Part shown: positions 6,185 through 14,793 of the stretch, one piece after another
Numbering within the stretch: the stretch's first letter is position 1
Layout of the letters: each line of letters begins with the position of its first letter
Assembly: GCA_031414415.1 (NCBI GenBank)
Contig: JANNVK010000192.1
Coordinates: 8,731-72,730 of the forward strand
Direction: 5' to 3'
DNA from: JANNVK01 sp031414415
GTDB taxonomy: Bacteria > Acidobacteriota > Blastocatellia > Pyrinomonadales > Pyrinomonadaceae
DNA length: 64,000 nucleotides
Program-made: the position numbers and the translations under genes
The notes under the pieces: model-generated
Seen by the model: only the letters and a program-made list of their open reading frames with translations
Databases searched by the model: none
Told to the model about the DNA's origin: nothing

Positions 6185-8614
6185 TCAAAAAACCTCCTGA
6201 AAATCCATCGAATTCAAAACTGTATCAAATAATCCTAAATCTTTTTCTTCGTGCTTATAGATTCCCGTGTAAGACAAACTCGCGTCTTCGTAGCGTTTGA
6301 ATTTATAAACGGCATCATTCATCAAAGAACTGTTGAAAACACCTAGACTGACGAGCAATTCAAAATCTTTAACGGTCAAACCTGTTACTTTTTGAAATAG
6401 TCCGGGTTCTAGCTGAGTAATTACATCTTTCAAACTTCTTTCGCGGTAATCGGTTAGATACATAAAGACAGGAATCCGAGTAGCGAATTTGATAAGTTTT
6501 TCCTGTATTTCTTTTCGTTTCGATTTATATTCTTTTTCGGCTTCGGATAATTCCTTCTTTTCTTCTTTAGTCAAATCACGTTCATTGGCTTCCTTTTTAG
6601 CTTTCTTGATTGCTTCGGATTTATTGATGATGGTTTCGATGTCTTGATTTAGGTTGCGAAAACCTTCAATACTTCGGAGTGCTTTCATTGCATCTTCGCT
6701 TTCCATCAATCTTTGCAGCGTAAAATTATCAACATTTACAAGCAAAGCACTTTCCCAACGTCTGGCAAGAAGCGTGGCGGTTGTGCCGCTCATTGCCATA
6801 TCCAAAATTCCCGCCGCGTCAATTTGTTTCATTGAACTGCCGTCGTAAGCGAGAACAGGCAGAAATCTGATAAACTCTTCGACCTTGCTTTCGGGATTAC
6901 TTTCATTGACATTCAAACGGCAACTGTAATCGGCAATCTGCCGTAAAGCTCTGTCAGGTGCAAAGTCGAAAACATAACATTCTTCTTTGATGACAACTTC
7001 TTTGTTTGGCGATTGGCTGTCAGAATTTTTGATTGCCCAAGGTGTTTGCACACGAAAAGCCGCTTGAAAATATGTTTCAGGACTTGATGAATTGCGGAGC
7101 ATTAAAATTCCCGTCCAAGGTTTGACCGAAACTCCGGTTGTGAGTTTTCCACACGATAACGTAATTGTCTTTGATTGCAAAGGATTTTCCATTGCTTCCA
7201 AAACAGGCGGAAGTGCTTCAACGCCTATTCCCGCATTTGTTCCGGCGGCAACGACAATTTCGTAATCTTGATAAAAAGTATTTTGTCTTTGGTTGAGTAA
7301 ATTACGCATTGCATAGCACGAAGCAACGCTCGGCAAAAACCAAAATGTATGATTCAGAACGCACAATAATCGAGTGTCGGAAAACGGTAACGGCGGTTTT
7401 TTTGCTCCAAGTTTTAGATTATCAATCGCCGTTTCTGAGAAAGAACCGCGAATTAAATCAAGCCATTTCTGCACTTCCGATTCGTAAACAAATTTTGCCT
7501 GTTCGCCAATGCCCGAAGCGGAAAAGAAAACATTCAAATCAAATTCGTTGAACTCGCCCTTCATCGCAATTTCGCGGATTGAATCGGGTAATTGATAAGT
7601 GAGCATTACCATTCGCGGCAAGGAAAGATACGGATTTGTGCTTAAATCTTGCCAGTTTTCTTTGGCTCGTTGCTCATCGGAATATGTCCAATTAAAAATT
7701 TGTTCTTCAATAAATTCGCCCGAAGCGATTGCTCGAAAAGGCGTTCCCGAAAGATATAGATAATTATTTGTGGTAATCGGCATCACGCTTTCGTCAAAAA
7801 ACTCGATTCCTTCGCCTTCGCCAAATTTAATTTCACGTTCGCCTTCGGCTTCAAAAAGTTCTTTTGCCGAATCTCGCCAAGCTCCGTAATGATATTCGTC
7901 TAAAACCACACAATCCCAATTTGTGGTGTGAACCCATTCATTTTTGGCTTTGATTCCGCCAGCCGGATTTTTACCCAAAAAATCTTGAAATGAACCGAAG
8001 CAAACGAAAGGTTTTGATTTATCGGCATCTTCATAAGCCAAACCGTTGCGTGCGATAAATTGCCAACCCGCAAAATCAACGTGCGTCATTAAATCTTCGT
8101 CCCAAGCATTTTGAACGGCAGGTTTGAAGGTCAGAACCAACACTTTTTTCCAATTCAATTTTTTTGCCAATTGATACGAAGCAAAGGTTTTGCCGAAACG
8201 CATTTTGGCGTTCCAGAGAAAGTGCGGAGTTTTATCGGGATTTTCTGCTCGGAAACTTTCAAAATAATAAGCGGTTTTTTCGACGGCTTCTGATTGTTCG
8301 GGACGCATTCCGAAGCTCAAATGACGATTTTCTTCGTTTTTAATACCGTTTTTGATGGCAAAAATGGCGGCTTGAAGGTCTTCGATTTTGCATTTGAACC
8401 ATTCACCTTCGGGATTGGTGAATTTCTTTTGGCGTAAATAGCGGTGAACTTCGTGATCGGTAAAAGCAGTTCCGTCGTTTCGCATTGCCGATTCTTCAAA
8501 AACGATTTTGTATTTTACGGCACTTGTTTTCAGTTGTTCGGCAACTCGTGTTTGTGCATCTCTGTCGGTAAAGCCGATTTTCAGCATATCGGCGTGAGTT
8601 GATACGCCAACCAA
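6185..8614 (-). CDS. GIY-YIG (T5orf172-like) nuclease-SF2 helicase fusion, frameshifted start
   Basis: The product has 809 residues from a TTG. Residues 1-80 resemble a T5orf172/GIY-YIG nuclease (LKIGFT…QTRVAEQ…DHEVHRYL…GEWFKC). Then an SF2 helicase follows: MRFGKT at 138-143, DEYH at 239-242, SGTPF at 289-293 and a late motif VI (TYFQAAFRVQ). The real start is probably the ATG at 8673-8671. Removing one base near 8656-8663 gives MNKEFPPRPNSNPTIYAYELVG, a typical opening of this family. So there is a one-base frameshift in a GGGAAA run, or a sequencing error. It is the translocase/nuclease subunit of a locus with the two methylase-like genes upstream. Confidence 0.8.
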   Translation of the reverse strand: MVGVSTHADMLKIGFTDRDAQTRVAEQLKTSAVKYKIVFEESAMRNDGTAFTDHEVHRYLRQKKFTNPEGEWFKCKIEDLQAAIFAIKNGIKNEENRHLSFGMRPEQSEAVEKTAYYFESFRAENPDKTPHFLWNAKMRFGKTFASYQLAKKLNWKKVLVLTFKPAVQNAWDEDLMTHVDFAGWQFIARNGLAYEDADKSKPFVCFGSFQDFLGKNPAGGIKAKNEWVHTTNWDCVVLDEYHYGAWRDSAKELFEAEGEREIKFGEGEGIEFFDESVMPITTNNYLYLSGTPFRAIASGEFIEEQIFNWTYSDEQRAKENWQDLSTNPYLSLPRMVMLTYQLPDSIREIAMKGEFNEFDLNVFFSASGIGEQAKFVYESEVQKWLDLIRGSFSETAIDNLKLGAKKPPLPFSDTRLLCVLNHTFWFLPSVASCYAMRNLLNQRQNTFYQDYEIVVAAGTNAGIGVEALPPVLEAMENPLQSKTITLSCGKLTTGVSVKPWTGILMLRNSSSPETYFQAAFRVQTPWAIKNSDSQSPNKEVVIKEECYVFDFAPDRALRQIADYSCRLNVNESNPESKVEEFIRFLPVLAYDGSSMKQIDAAGILDMAMSGTTATLLARRWESALLVNVDNFTLQRLMESEDAMKALRSIEGFRNLNQDIETIINKSEAIKKAKKEANERDLTKEEKKELSEAEKEYKSKRKEIQEKLIKFATRIPVFMYLTDYRERSLKDVITQLEPGLFQKVTGLTVKDFELLVSLGVFNSSLMNDAVYKFKRYEDASLSYTGIYKHEEKDLGLFDTVLNSMDFQEVF

Positions 8615-8859
8615 TTCGTAAGCGTAAATGGTCGGATTTGAATTCGGACGTGGCGGGAAATTCTTTATTCATTGCTTAAAAAATTGCTTAAAAAGGAAAA
8701 CCCGCCGATTTGAGCTTAACCACTCGGTCAGAGGCTTGGCAGGTATTATTAAAATTACTTTGCATTATGTGACATATCATTTCAACTGGAAAAGTCTTTA
8801 TTTGCCATCAAACAATTATTTGAAAATTTTTGGCTAATAAATATTCTGAATCGCCAATG

Positions 8860-9034
8860 GTGACCAACATTATAGCCTAGCGAGAATCGCTAGGAAAATG
8901 TTTCAAACGTGCCGTCGCTGTAGGCGACGAACATATTGCTCATAAACATTGTTCGTCACTTTCAGCGACGAAACAAACGACTTAATTTACCTATGGTTTC
9001 ACCATAGGCTATTATGTCTGTCGCCTTTGGCGAC
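8860..9034. repeat. Compound palindromic element, copy B
   Basis: A chain of hairpins lies between the methylase and helicase genes. They are CCTAGCGA/TCGCTAGG, CGTCGC/GCGACG, GTTCGTC…GACGAAAC and CCTATGG/CCATAGG, then linker CTATTATGTCTGTC and GTCGCC/GGCGAC. The order of a CCTA…TAGG hairpin, a T-rich linker ending CTGTC and a terminal hairpin matches copies A and C, although the arms themselves differ. Confidence 0.7.
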
Positions 9035-9042
9035 TTCTGGTT

Positions 9043-10554
9043 TCAATCATACAAACTCGTTTCCATCGGGCGAATCAGCGATTCGATAAAGGCGATTTCT
9101 TCGGCGGTTATTCCGTATTTTTTGTATAGTTTTTCGTCTGTCCAAGTTTCAGTCATTGGTAAAAGAGGGACAAATGAAAAACGTTCTTTTGTAATGTGTT
9201 GGGTGTTTTTCCGTAAGGCAACAAGAAACCGAAGAAACCTTGTTCGTAAATACGATGCAAGGTTTTTTGCTTCAAGTTCGCTTGAGTAATTTCCGACAAC
9301 CAAATATGTTTCAGTGCAAGCACTTGGCGGCGATGCAATTATTGGTTTTCCCATAATCATTCGCGGATAATCACGAGATTCTCCGCCCTCGCCATAACCC
9401 ATTGAAGTCAATACCTTCCAATTATTTAACATTTCTTTTCCGCTAGTGATTTCGGATTCTTCAATTTTTCCAATCTCTTTGTTTGCATACAGCGTAATTT
9501 CGCCTCGTCCACTTGATCGAACAAATGTTCGTAAGCCAAACGGTTTTTGCCGTGAAACTTGCTCGCTCATTGAGCTAAATCCTTTTTGGCGAACTTTTGT
9601 AAGAATCGGAATTGCTTTATTAAATCTGACAAAAGTATCAAATTCATTCAAACGGCGACTCATCACATCTTCAATACCTTTCATCCGCGTTGAAATATTA
9701 CACGGCAAATTTTTGTCTCTGTCTCTTTCCCAAAGAAAAAAACAAACACCAACAATCAATTTAATCCCAGGAAAGACTTCCGAAGCTATCGGATAATCAA
9801 CTAGTTTTGAAATTCTGTAATCATTAAGCATTGCTTCACGAAAATCATCTAAGCCCTTACCGCCCGCAAACCAGCGAGACGGAATAACCATTGTCATAAA
9901 ACGTGGGCTTAGCTTTTTTGCTTGTTCGATAAAATGATGATATATGGGCGATGCTCCGGTGCTTTCACCGGCATCACTCAATTGATACGGCGGATTGCCG
10001 ATAATTACATCAAATTTCATATTTTTAAAAAGTTTTTCGGGTTTGTCTGTGTGAATAAATTGGTAAGCGTAAGTTTCCAAAACATCTTTGCGGTCATAAA
10101 CCTCTTGGCTGGCTCCGCAAAAGGTGCATTTACCTTTTTTCCAAGTGTGTTTGTTCGTCTCGAAAATGATGTTGCCTTGTTCATTGGTAAAACCTTCGCC
10201 GATGGCATATTTACTGTTTGCCCGTTTCGAGCAATAAATACTGCGGCGTGAAAGCAAAGAAGTCAGTTCGGTAATGGCAATGCCAAAAAGTTGATGCTTG
10301 AAAATATGATTAATTCTCGTTTGCAAATCAGGAATTTCCGCTTCGAGTCCGGCAATCAAACGCTTGGCAATTTCACGCAAAAACACGCCCGATTTACAAA
10401 CCGGATCGAGAAATTTAGTTTCCTTATTGGTAAAAAGTTCCGGCGGAAGTAAATCGAGAATCTGATTAGCCAGATTCGGCGGCGTAAAAACTTCGTCGTT
10501 GCTCAAATTCGCCAAACACGACAAAACATCAGGATTGTAAGAGATATTAAGCAT
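9043..10554 (-). CDS. Eco57I-type N6-adenine DNA methyltransferase-like protein
   Basis: A 503-residue protein. EVFTPPNLANQILDLLP precedes an SAM-binding motif I (FLDPVCKSGVFLREIAKRL, about 47-65), and the catalytic motif IV is GNPPYQ near residue 190. A CTFCG knuckle lies between them. The C-terminal half (GYGEGGESRDYPRMIMGKPIIASPPSACTETYLV) resembles a target-recognition region of restriction-modification enzymes. It should methylate adenine N6 in host DNA. Its start overlaps the previous methylase-like gene by eight bases, and the helicase gene follows after a palindromic element. Confidence 0.85.
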   Translation of the reverse strand: MLNISYNPDVLSCLANLSNDEVFTPPNLANQILDLLPPELFTNKETKFLDPVCKSGVFLREIAKRLIAGLEAEIPDLQTRINHIFKHQLFGIAITELTSLLSRRSIYCSKRANSKYAIGEGFTNEQGNIIFETNKHTWKKGKCTFCGASQEVYDRKDVLETYAYQFIHTDKPEKLFKNMKFDVIIGNPPYQLSDAGESTGASPIYHHFIEQAKKLSPRFMTMVIPSRWFAGGKGLDDFREAMLNDYRISKLVDYPIASEVFPGIKLIVGVCFFLWERDRDKNLPCNISTRMKGIEDVMSRRLNEFDTFVRFNKAIPILTKVRQKGFSSMSEQVSRQKPFGLRTFVRSSGRGEITLYANKEIGKIEESEITSGKEMLNNWKVLTSMGYGEGGESRDYPRMIMGKPIIASPPSACTETYLVVGNYSSELEAKNLASYLRTRFLRFLVALRKNTQHITKERFSFVPLLPMTETWTDEKLYKKYGITAEEIAFIESLIRPMETSLYD

Positions 10555-11194
10555 ATTTCGAGAGTTCTAAAAAATGAGTCGGCGGAAATTCTTTTATCGG
10601 CGTGGGAATATAAGCATCATCGCCCAAATCGGAAAAAAGACTTCCCGTAATGCTGACAACCAAATGCTCAAACGTAAAATCACGTCTTTTTACAAAACTG
10701 CCATTCACCGCTGACCATTCGCTAAAAACAATCGGTTGCGGCGATTTGCCAACCGTTACCAAATCGAGAGCATCGCCCCAGACAATATTTTTGGTCAAAA
10801 TAAACTCGGCAGATTTCAAAACTTTCGTGTCAATTTTATCTTTATAAATGCGTTTGTAAAATTCGTCAAAAATTTCCAACAATCTTTTTCGGCAAGCAAT
10901 TACGTTATCTTCTAAAATATCGATGCCGTAAATACTTGAAATTGCAATAATTGAATAACGCTCAAATTCAAGTTGGCTCTTTTTATAACGATTTTCTACA
11001 ACCGTGAGCTTTCTTTCTAAAATTGGTGCAAGAAAATTCCCGTTTCCGCAAGCAGGTTCAAGGAAACGCGAATCAATTCTTTCGGTCTCATTTTTAACAA
11101 GGTCAAGCATTGCATTTACTTCACGATCATTAGTAAAAACTTCGCCGTGATCCGCAACTCTTTGTTTTGATTTTACTTGCATTGCTCCGTTCAT
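10547..11194 (-). CDS. N6-DNA methylase-like protein, motif I only
   Basis: With the ATG at 11194 the protein has 215 residues. It starts with the typical SKQRVADHGEVFTNDREVNAMLDLV and has a good SAM motif I (FLEPACGNGNFL). GIDILEDNVIACRKRLL follows. No NPPY motif is seen, so it probably cannot methylate alone and may bind SAM or act with the larger methylase encoded next. A TTG upstream would add nine residues. It is the first gene of the R-M-like operon. Confidence 0.8.
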   Translation of the reverse strand: MNGAMQVKSKQRVADHGEVFTNDREVNAMLDLVKNETERIDSRFLEPACGNGNFLAPILERKLTVVENRYKKSQLEFERYSIIAISSIYGIDILEDNVIACRKRLLEIFDEFYKRIYKDKIDTKVLKSAEFILTKNIVWGDALDLVTVGKSPQPIVFSEWSAVNGSFVKRRDFTFEHLVVSITGSLFSDLGDDAYIPTPIKEFPPTHFLELSKYA

Positions 11195-11247
11195 CTTATT
11201 GAAAATTAGCACACTTTTCAATATTTATTAAATTTAACGTAAAATAA

Positions 11248-11429
11248 AAAGTCCGAAGCCTTTCGACTTCGGACTTTTCACTTTTAGTTTTTCACTTTTC
11301 ACTAAAAAGTATAAGTATTCGCTCCAATCATTACGTCTGCGATTCTTTGACGAGCCGCAAAAGTGTTAATCGGTGAATTATTTTTTGTGTAACGCTTTAA
11401 TGACACGAACAGCATTTTCGCTTCGTCGC
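11248..11429 (-). repeat. Decayed duplicate of the acyl-CoA dehydrogenase 3' end
   Basis: This segment is a diverged direct copy of 12421-12606. It holds the terminator hairpin (AAGTCCGAAG/CTTCGGACTT) and the last 40 codons of the acyl-CoA dehydrogenase (DEAKMLFVSLKRYTKNNSPINTFAARQRIADVMIGANTYTF). The copy is not attached to a dehydrogenase body. Together the copies bracket a roughly 1-kb TA segment. In this copy the terminator stem is perfect and is followed on the minus strand by TTTTTATTTT. Confidence 0.9.
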
Positions 11430-11487
11430 ATCTAATAATTTTGTTGCCGATTAGAAATGAGTTAAAATATGGCGGAGGAAAAATGTT

Positions 11488-11769
11488 ATGAGTCTGCAAG
11501 AAGTTTTGAATGAAATTTACAGAATGCCGCTAACTGAGCAGAAAACGATTGTTAAAACTTTGTCTCTAAAAATAAAAGAGGAAAGCAAAACCGCCAATAT
11601 TTCCAAAAATGATGTCTATCAACACCTTTTCGATAAAGGACTTATCACACATATTCCGACCGGAATGAGCGATAATGATGATGATTTTGTCCCGATGAAT
11701 ATTGACGGCGAACCGCTTTCTGAAACAATAATTCGGGAGCGTCGTTTAGGTGAAGAGGTGGTATTTTGA
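11488..11769 (+). CDS. Small antitoxin-like protein without partner
   Basis: A 93-residue acidic protein (MSLQEVLNEIYRMPLTEQKTIVKTL…) preceded by GGAGGAA nine bases before ATG. The N-terminus resembles small helical antitoxins paired with PIN or RelE toxins, and the C-terminus is disordered-looking (GEPLSETIIRERRLGEEVVF). No toxin follows in phase. About 80 bases later a separate VapBC pair begins. It may be an orphan antitoxin; the family is not identified. Confidence 0.55.
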   Translation: MSLQEVLNEIYRMPLTEQKTIVKTLSLKIKEESKTANISKNDVYQHLFDKGLITHIPTGMSDNDDDFVPMNIDGEPLSETIIRERRLGEEVVF

Positions 11770-11847
11770 TTTTGATGTGATAAAGTAATCACATGAGGTG
11801 AGTTTATACTAGTTAAAAAAGTAAAATCTAATTCAAACGGAAAAAAA

Positions 11848-11982
11848 TTGCCAACAGCTACGGATTATAAATTGCCTAAAAATTTATCCGAAGCAGATAA
11901 ACAGCGTATTGCATCTAGCCGTGCGGCTATTGAGGCGATGATGAAAGATAAAGGCTATGAAGTCGAAAAAACCGGTCTTTGA
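11848..11982 (+). CDS. Putative antitoxin of the following PIN toxin
   Basis: A short frame from TTG at 11848 (GGAAAA just upstream) encodes 44 residues: MPTATDYKLPKNLSEADKQRI…AAIEAMMKDKGYEVEKTGL. The frame is open further upstream without a standard start, so the N-terminus may have been lost. It overlaps the PIN gene by 26 bases, the usual antitoxin-first coupling. No DNA-binding domain can be seen in what remains. Confidence 0.5.
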   Translation: MPTATDYKLPKNLSEADKQRIASSRAAIEAMMKDKGYEVEKTGL

Positions 11983-12412
11983 TACCAATGTGTTTATCAG
12001 CTACAAACAACAACTGTATGCTGATGATAAATTTTTCAACGCAATGGCTTTATCGTTAGTTGTCTTATGTGAGCTAACATACTCATCAAGAAGTCGAAAA
12101 ACCTTGCAACTATATGAAAAATGGCGTGAAGATTTTTACCAAAATGATTTACTCATTGTTCCTTCAGTGTCAGATTTTTGGAACTCTGCTAAAAAGATTC
12201 GGACTTTGAAAATCCAAGAAGAAAAAGATTCAATAAAAACCCAACGCCCTGATGATGACGCAATTCGCCTCCAAAATGATGCACTAATTGCCTACACTAT
12301 CTCTCAAAAATCAAACTATTTTCTCGTTACTGATAACGTCAAAGACTTTTCTAGATTACAGCGAGTTATAAATTTCGATTTTATCTCGGCAACTGAATTC
12401 TTCAACAATTAG
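11957..12412 (+). CDS. VapC-type PIN-domain toxin
   Basis: A 151-residue PIN protein. The acidic residues are visible in order: VFDTNVFI near the start, LCELTYSS, NDALIAYTI and VTDNVKDFSRL near the end. PIN toxins are Mg-dependent ribonucleases, usually acting on tRNA or rRNA. It is coupled to the short putative antitoxin upstream. The module stands between two copies of the acyl-CoA dehydrogenase 3' end. Coding appears intact. Confidence 0.85.
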   Translation: MKSKKPVFDTNVFISYKQQLYADDKFFNAMALSLVVLCELTYSSRSRKTLQLYEKWREDFYQNDLLIVPSVSDFWNSAKKIRTLKIQEEKDSIKTQRPDDDAIRLQNDALIAYTISQKSNYFLVTDNVKDFSRLQRVINFDFISATEFFNN

Positions 12413-12420
12413 GTTTATAA

Positions 12421-12606
12421 AAAAAAAGTCCGAAGCCTTTCAACCTCGAACTTTTCACTTTTAGTTTTTAACTTTTCACTAAAAAGTATAAGTATTCGCC
12501 CCAATCATCACATCCGCAATCCTCTGACGAGCCGCGAAAGTGTTAATCGGTGAATTATTTTTCGTGTAACGCTTCAACGCAACTAATAACATTTTCGCTT
12601 CGTCGC
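12421..12606 (-). repeat. Original copy of the duplicated acyl-CoA dehydrogenase 3' end plus terminator
   Basis: This is the native end of the dehydrogenase gene and its terminator. The hairpin here is weakened by mismatches (GTCCGAAG against CCTCGAAC) compared with the copy at 11248-11429. The direct repeat spans about 180 bp with scattered substitutions in both parts. Confidence 0.85.
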
Positions 12607-14251
12607 CTTCGAGCATTCCGGCGATCGTGTTTTTTGCCGAGGCTTCGATTTTTTGGATGGCATCGTTGCAGAAAACTTGTGCCATCTCGATTTGACGGTC
12701 GGCGTTTCCTTTTGCCGCTTGCTTTTTCGCCCGTAAAACTGCGGTTTCCATTGCGTAGGCTTGCATAATGATGTCGGCACAATTCATCAAAACTTCTTGC
12801 TGATTCGCCAAATCCAACATATATTTTTGTGCCGCCGTGCCGAGAATCATCAACGCAACTTTCTTCGCATTACTTGCAAGTTTCGTTTCCATTGCCAATA
12901 ATGAATCGTCGTCGTCAAACGACATTTGCGGGTTCATAATCTCGTCTTGCAAGGCTTTCGCGGCTTGCAAAAGAGCGAGTTTGCCTTTCATCGCACGTTT
13001 CATCAATTGTCCCGGAATGAGCAAACGGTTGATTTCGTTTGTGCCTTCAAAAATTCGGTTAATGCGTGAATCGCGGTAGGCTTTATCCGCCGGATATTCA
13101 GCTGAATAGCCGTAACCTCCGTAGATTTGCACCATTTCGTCAACCACATAATCCAACGATTCCGAGCAAAAAACCTTGTTAATCGAACTTTCAACCGCGT
13201 ATTCGTCAATGGATTGAAGTTTGGTCGCATTGTCGGTTTTATCGCCGATAAGCGTGTCAATCATCCCGACTGTGCGATATGTAATCGCTTCCGAAACCCA
13301 AGTTTTAATCGCCATTTCCGCCAATTTATGTTTGATCGCACCGAAACTCGAAATCGGTTTATTGAACTGATGACGTTCGTTTGCATAGCGGACAGCTTCG
13401 TGAATTGCGAGTTTTGCACCGCCTGTTACGGACGCACCGAGTTTGAAACGTCCGACATTCAAAACACCAAAGGCAATCTTCGCACCGTCGCCAATCTTGC
13501 CGATTAAATTGCCGACAGGAATTTTCGCGTCGGACAAAACTACGGCTGTCGTAGAAGAAGATTTGATGCCCATCTTATGTTCTTCCGCCGCAGGTTTACA
13601 GTTTTCCGAACGCGGGACAAGGAACGCCGAGAAGTTTTCTTTCAATCCGTCGAGTTTCGCAAAAACAATATAAACATCAGCAAAACCGCCGTTTGTAATC
13701 CACATTTTTTCGCCGTTCAAAACGTAATGTTGTCCGTCTTCGCTCAATTTCGCCACGCATTTTGCACCGAGAGCATCGGAACCCGAACTCGATTCGGTCA
13801 AGCAATACGCGGTTGCAATTTCGCCCGAAATGATGCCCGGAATCCATTGTTTTTTAAGTTCTTCCGAACCCCAATAATAAATCGGCAACAAACCGATTGA
13901 CGTTTGAGCTCCGTAAGCCGAACCGAAACCGCTTCCGCGTCCGACCATTTCCGCGATGATACAGCCCGAAGTTTGGTCGAGTGCCATTCCGCCGTAATCT
14001 TCGGAAATATTCGCTCCCAAAAGTCCCAAATCGCCGGCTTTTTTGAGCAAATCTTTGGCAATATTCCACTCGTGTTTTTCGAGTGCCGGCAATTGCGGAA
14101 CAACTTCGTTATCAATATATTCGCGGCAAGTTTCGCCGATCATTTTATGTTCATCGGTAAAATCTTCAGGCGTAAAACAATCCGCCGTTGTGCCACTGCT
14201 GATCAAAAACGCTCCGCCTTTGATATACTCTTTTTCCATTTTTGCGTCCAT
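12479..14251 (-). CDS. fadE: Acyl-CoA dehydrogenase (FadE type)
   Basis: A 590-residue flavoprotein performing the first step of beta-oxidation, acyl-CoA to trans-2-enoyl-CoA. FAD/substrate motifs are AYCLTESSSGSDALG and WITNGG. The C-terminal dehydrogenase block has QIYGGYGYSAEYPADKAYRDSRINRIFEGTNEINRL, where the Glu in YGGYGYSAEYP is the expected catalytic-base region. A roughly 150-residue C-terminal extension is typical for the B. subtilis FadE type. The start MDAKMEKEYIKGGAFL lies 22 bases from a palindromic operator at 14273-14290 shared with fadA and fadN. It is a single-gene unit. Confidence 0.93.
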   Translation of the reverse strand: MDAKMEKEYIKGGAFLISSGTTADCFTPEDFTDEHKMIGETCREYIDNEVVPQLPALEKHEWNIAKDLLKKAGDLGLLGANISEDYGGMALDQTSGCIIAEMVGRGSGFGSAYGAQTSIGLLPIYYWGSEELKKQWIPGIISGEIATAYCLTESSSGSDALGAKCVAKLSEDGQHYVLNGEKMWITNGGFADVYIVFAKLDGLKENFSAFLVPRSENCKPAAEEHKMGIKSSSTTAVVLSDAKIPVGNLIGKIGDGAKIAFGVLNVGRFKLGASVTGGAKLAIHEAVRYANERHQFNKPISSFGAIKHKLAEMAIKTWVSEAITYRTVGMIDTLIGDKTDNATKLQSIDEYAVESSINKVFCSESLDYVVDEMVQIYGGYGYSAEYPADKAYRDSRINRIFEGTNEINRLLIPGQLMKRAMKGKLALLQAAKALQDEIMNPQMSFDDDDSLLAMETKLASNAKKVALMILGTAAQKYMLDLANQQEVLMNCADIIMQAYAMETAVLRAKKQAAKGNADRQIEMAQVFCNDAIQKIEASAKNTIAGMLEGDEAKMLLVALKRYTKNNSPINTFAARQRIADVMIGANTYTF

Positions 14252-14272
14252 AAATTTGCTCCTAATTTTTTA

Positions 14273-14290
14273 TGAATGAATGTTCATTCA
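14273..14290. promoter_or_regulatory. FadR(TetR)-like operator upstream of fadE
   Basis: TGAATGAATGTTCATTCA is an 8+2+8 palindrome just before the gene. It resembles the operator described for the TetR-family FadR (YsiA) of Bacillus. A matching site precedes thiolase (18229-18246) and fadN (31671-31688). Acyl-CoA release of a repressor is the expected logic; the regulator gene is not in the window. Confidence 0.75.
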
Positions 14291-14352
14291 TTTTGTTAAG
14301 ACTAATCTAATTCTTTTGAAAAGAAAACGCAAGTGTTTTTTATTCAAAAAGA

Positions 14353-14793
14353 CTAACCAACACCGACACACATCACAGATTGTCGAATCAATTTTCTGTC
14401 AGAATTTAGCATTTTGAACCTAAATCCATCAGTGCTAGTTTCAGGCTCATCAACGGTTCTAAATACTAAATCGCAAACCCAAACTAATTCATTTCGTTTA
14501 TTTTTTTCCTCAGTAAATGTAAAATCAACACGGAATTTTCCCGGCTCAGTTTGAAACGAAAGAACGTTTGCAAGGTAATCAGAAATCGTTTTTTGTTCTG
14601 TCGTAGCGTAAGATTTGCAACTTTGAAAAGAGTTTAGTTGTAAGTTTCCATTTGCAAAAATCTGCTTAAATGCTTCTTTTGCTGTCGGTTCAACCACTTT
14701 TGATTGTATTTTTTTCTTTTGCCCGAACGTTGTGGAAACGATAGAAAGTAATATCATTCCAAGTATCGTTAATCTGAAAACGTATTTTCTCAT
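14353..14793 (-). CDS. Small exported protein, partner of the amidase-like gene
   Basis: A 146-residue protein with a clear signal peptide (hydrophobic 6-22, FGQ near 25). The mature part is small, with Cys in QSCKSYATTEQ, WVCDLVF and SVMCVGVG. No domain is recognised. Its ATG overlaps the TGA of the NlpC/P60-like gene, so both are made together. A periplasmic partner coupled to a cytoplasmic amidase suggests an inhibitor/immunity role by analogy with amidase effector-immunity pairs, but this is inference. Confidence 0.6.
   Translation of the reverse strand: MRKYVFRLTILGMILLSIVSTTFGQKKKIQSKVVEPTAKEAFKQIFANGNLQLNSFQSCKSYATTEQKTISDYLANVLSFQTEPGKFRVDFTFTEEKNKRNELVWVCDLVFRTVDEPETSTDGFRFKMLNSDRKLIRQSVMCVGVG

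Noticed and set aside
11302..11499. Minus-strand frame of 65 codons as an independent gene
   Set aside because: Its second half is the copied C-terminus of the acyl-CoA dehydrogenase and its first part overlaps the antitoxin-like gene's leader; it is a duplication scar.
12550..14279. Long plus-strand frames over the acyl-CoA dehydrogenase and similar antisense frames elsewhere (30-31.6 kb, 44.5-45 kb)
   Set aside because: They mirror the codon structure of the real genes on the other strand, lack RBS and family similarity, and have improbable composition.
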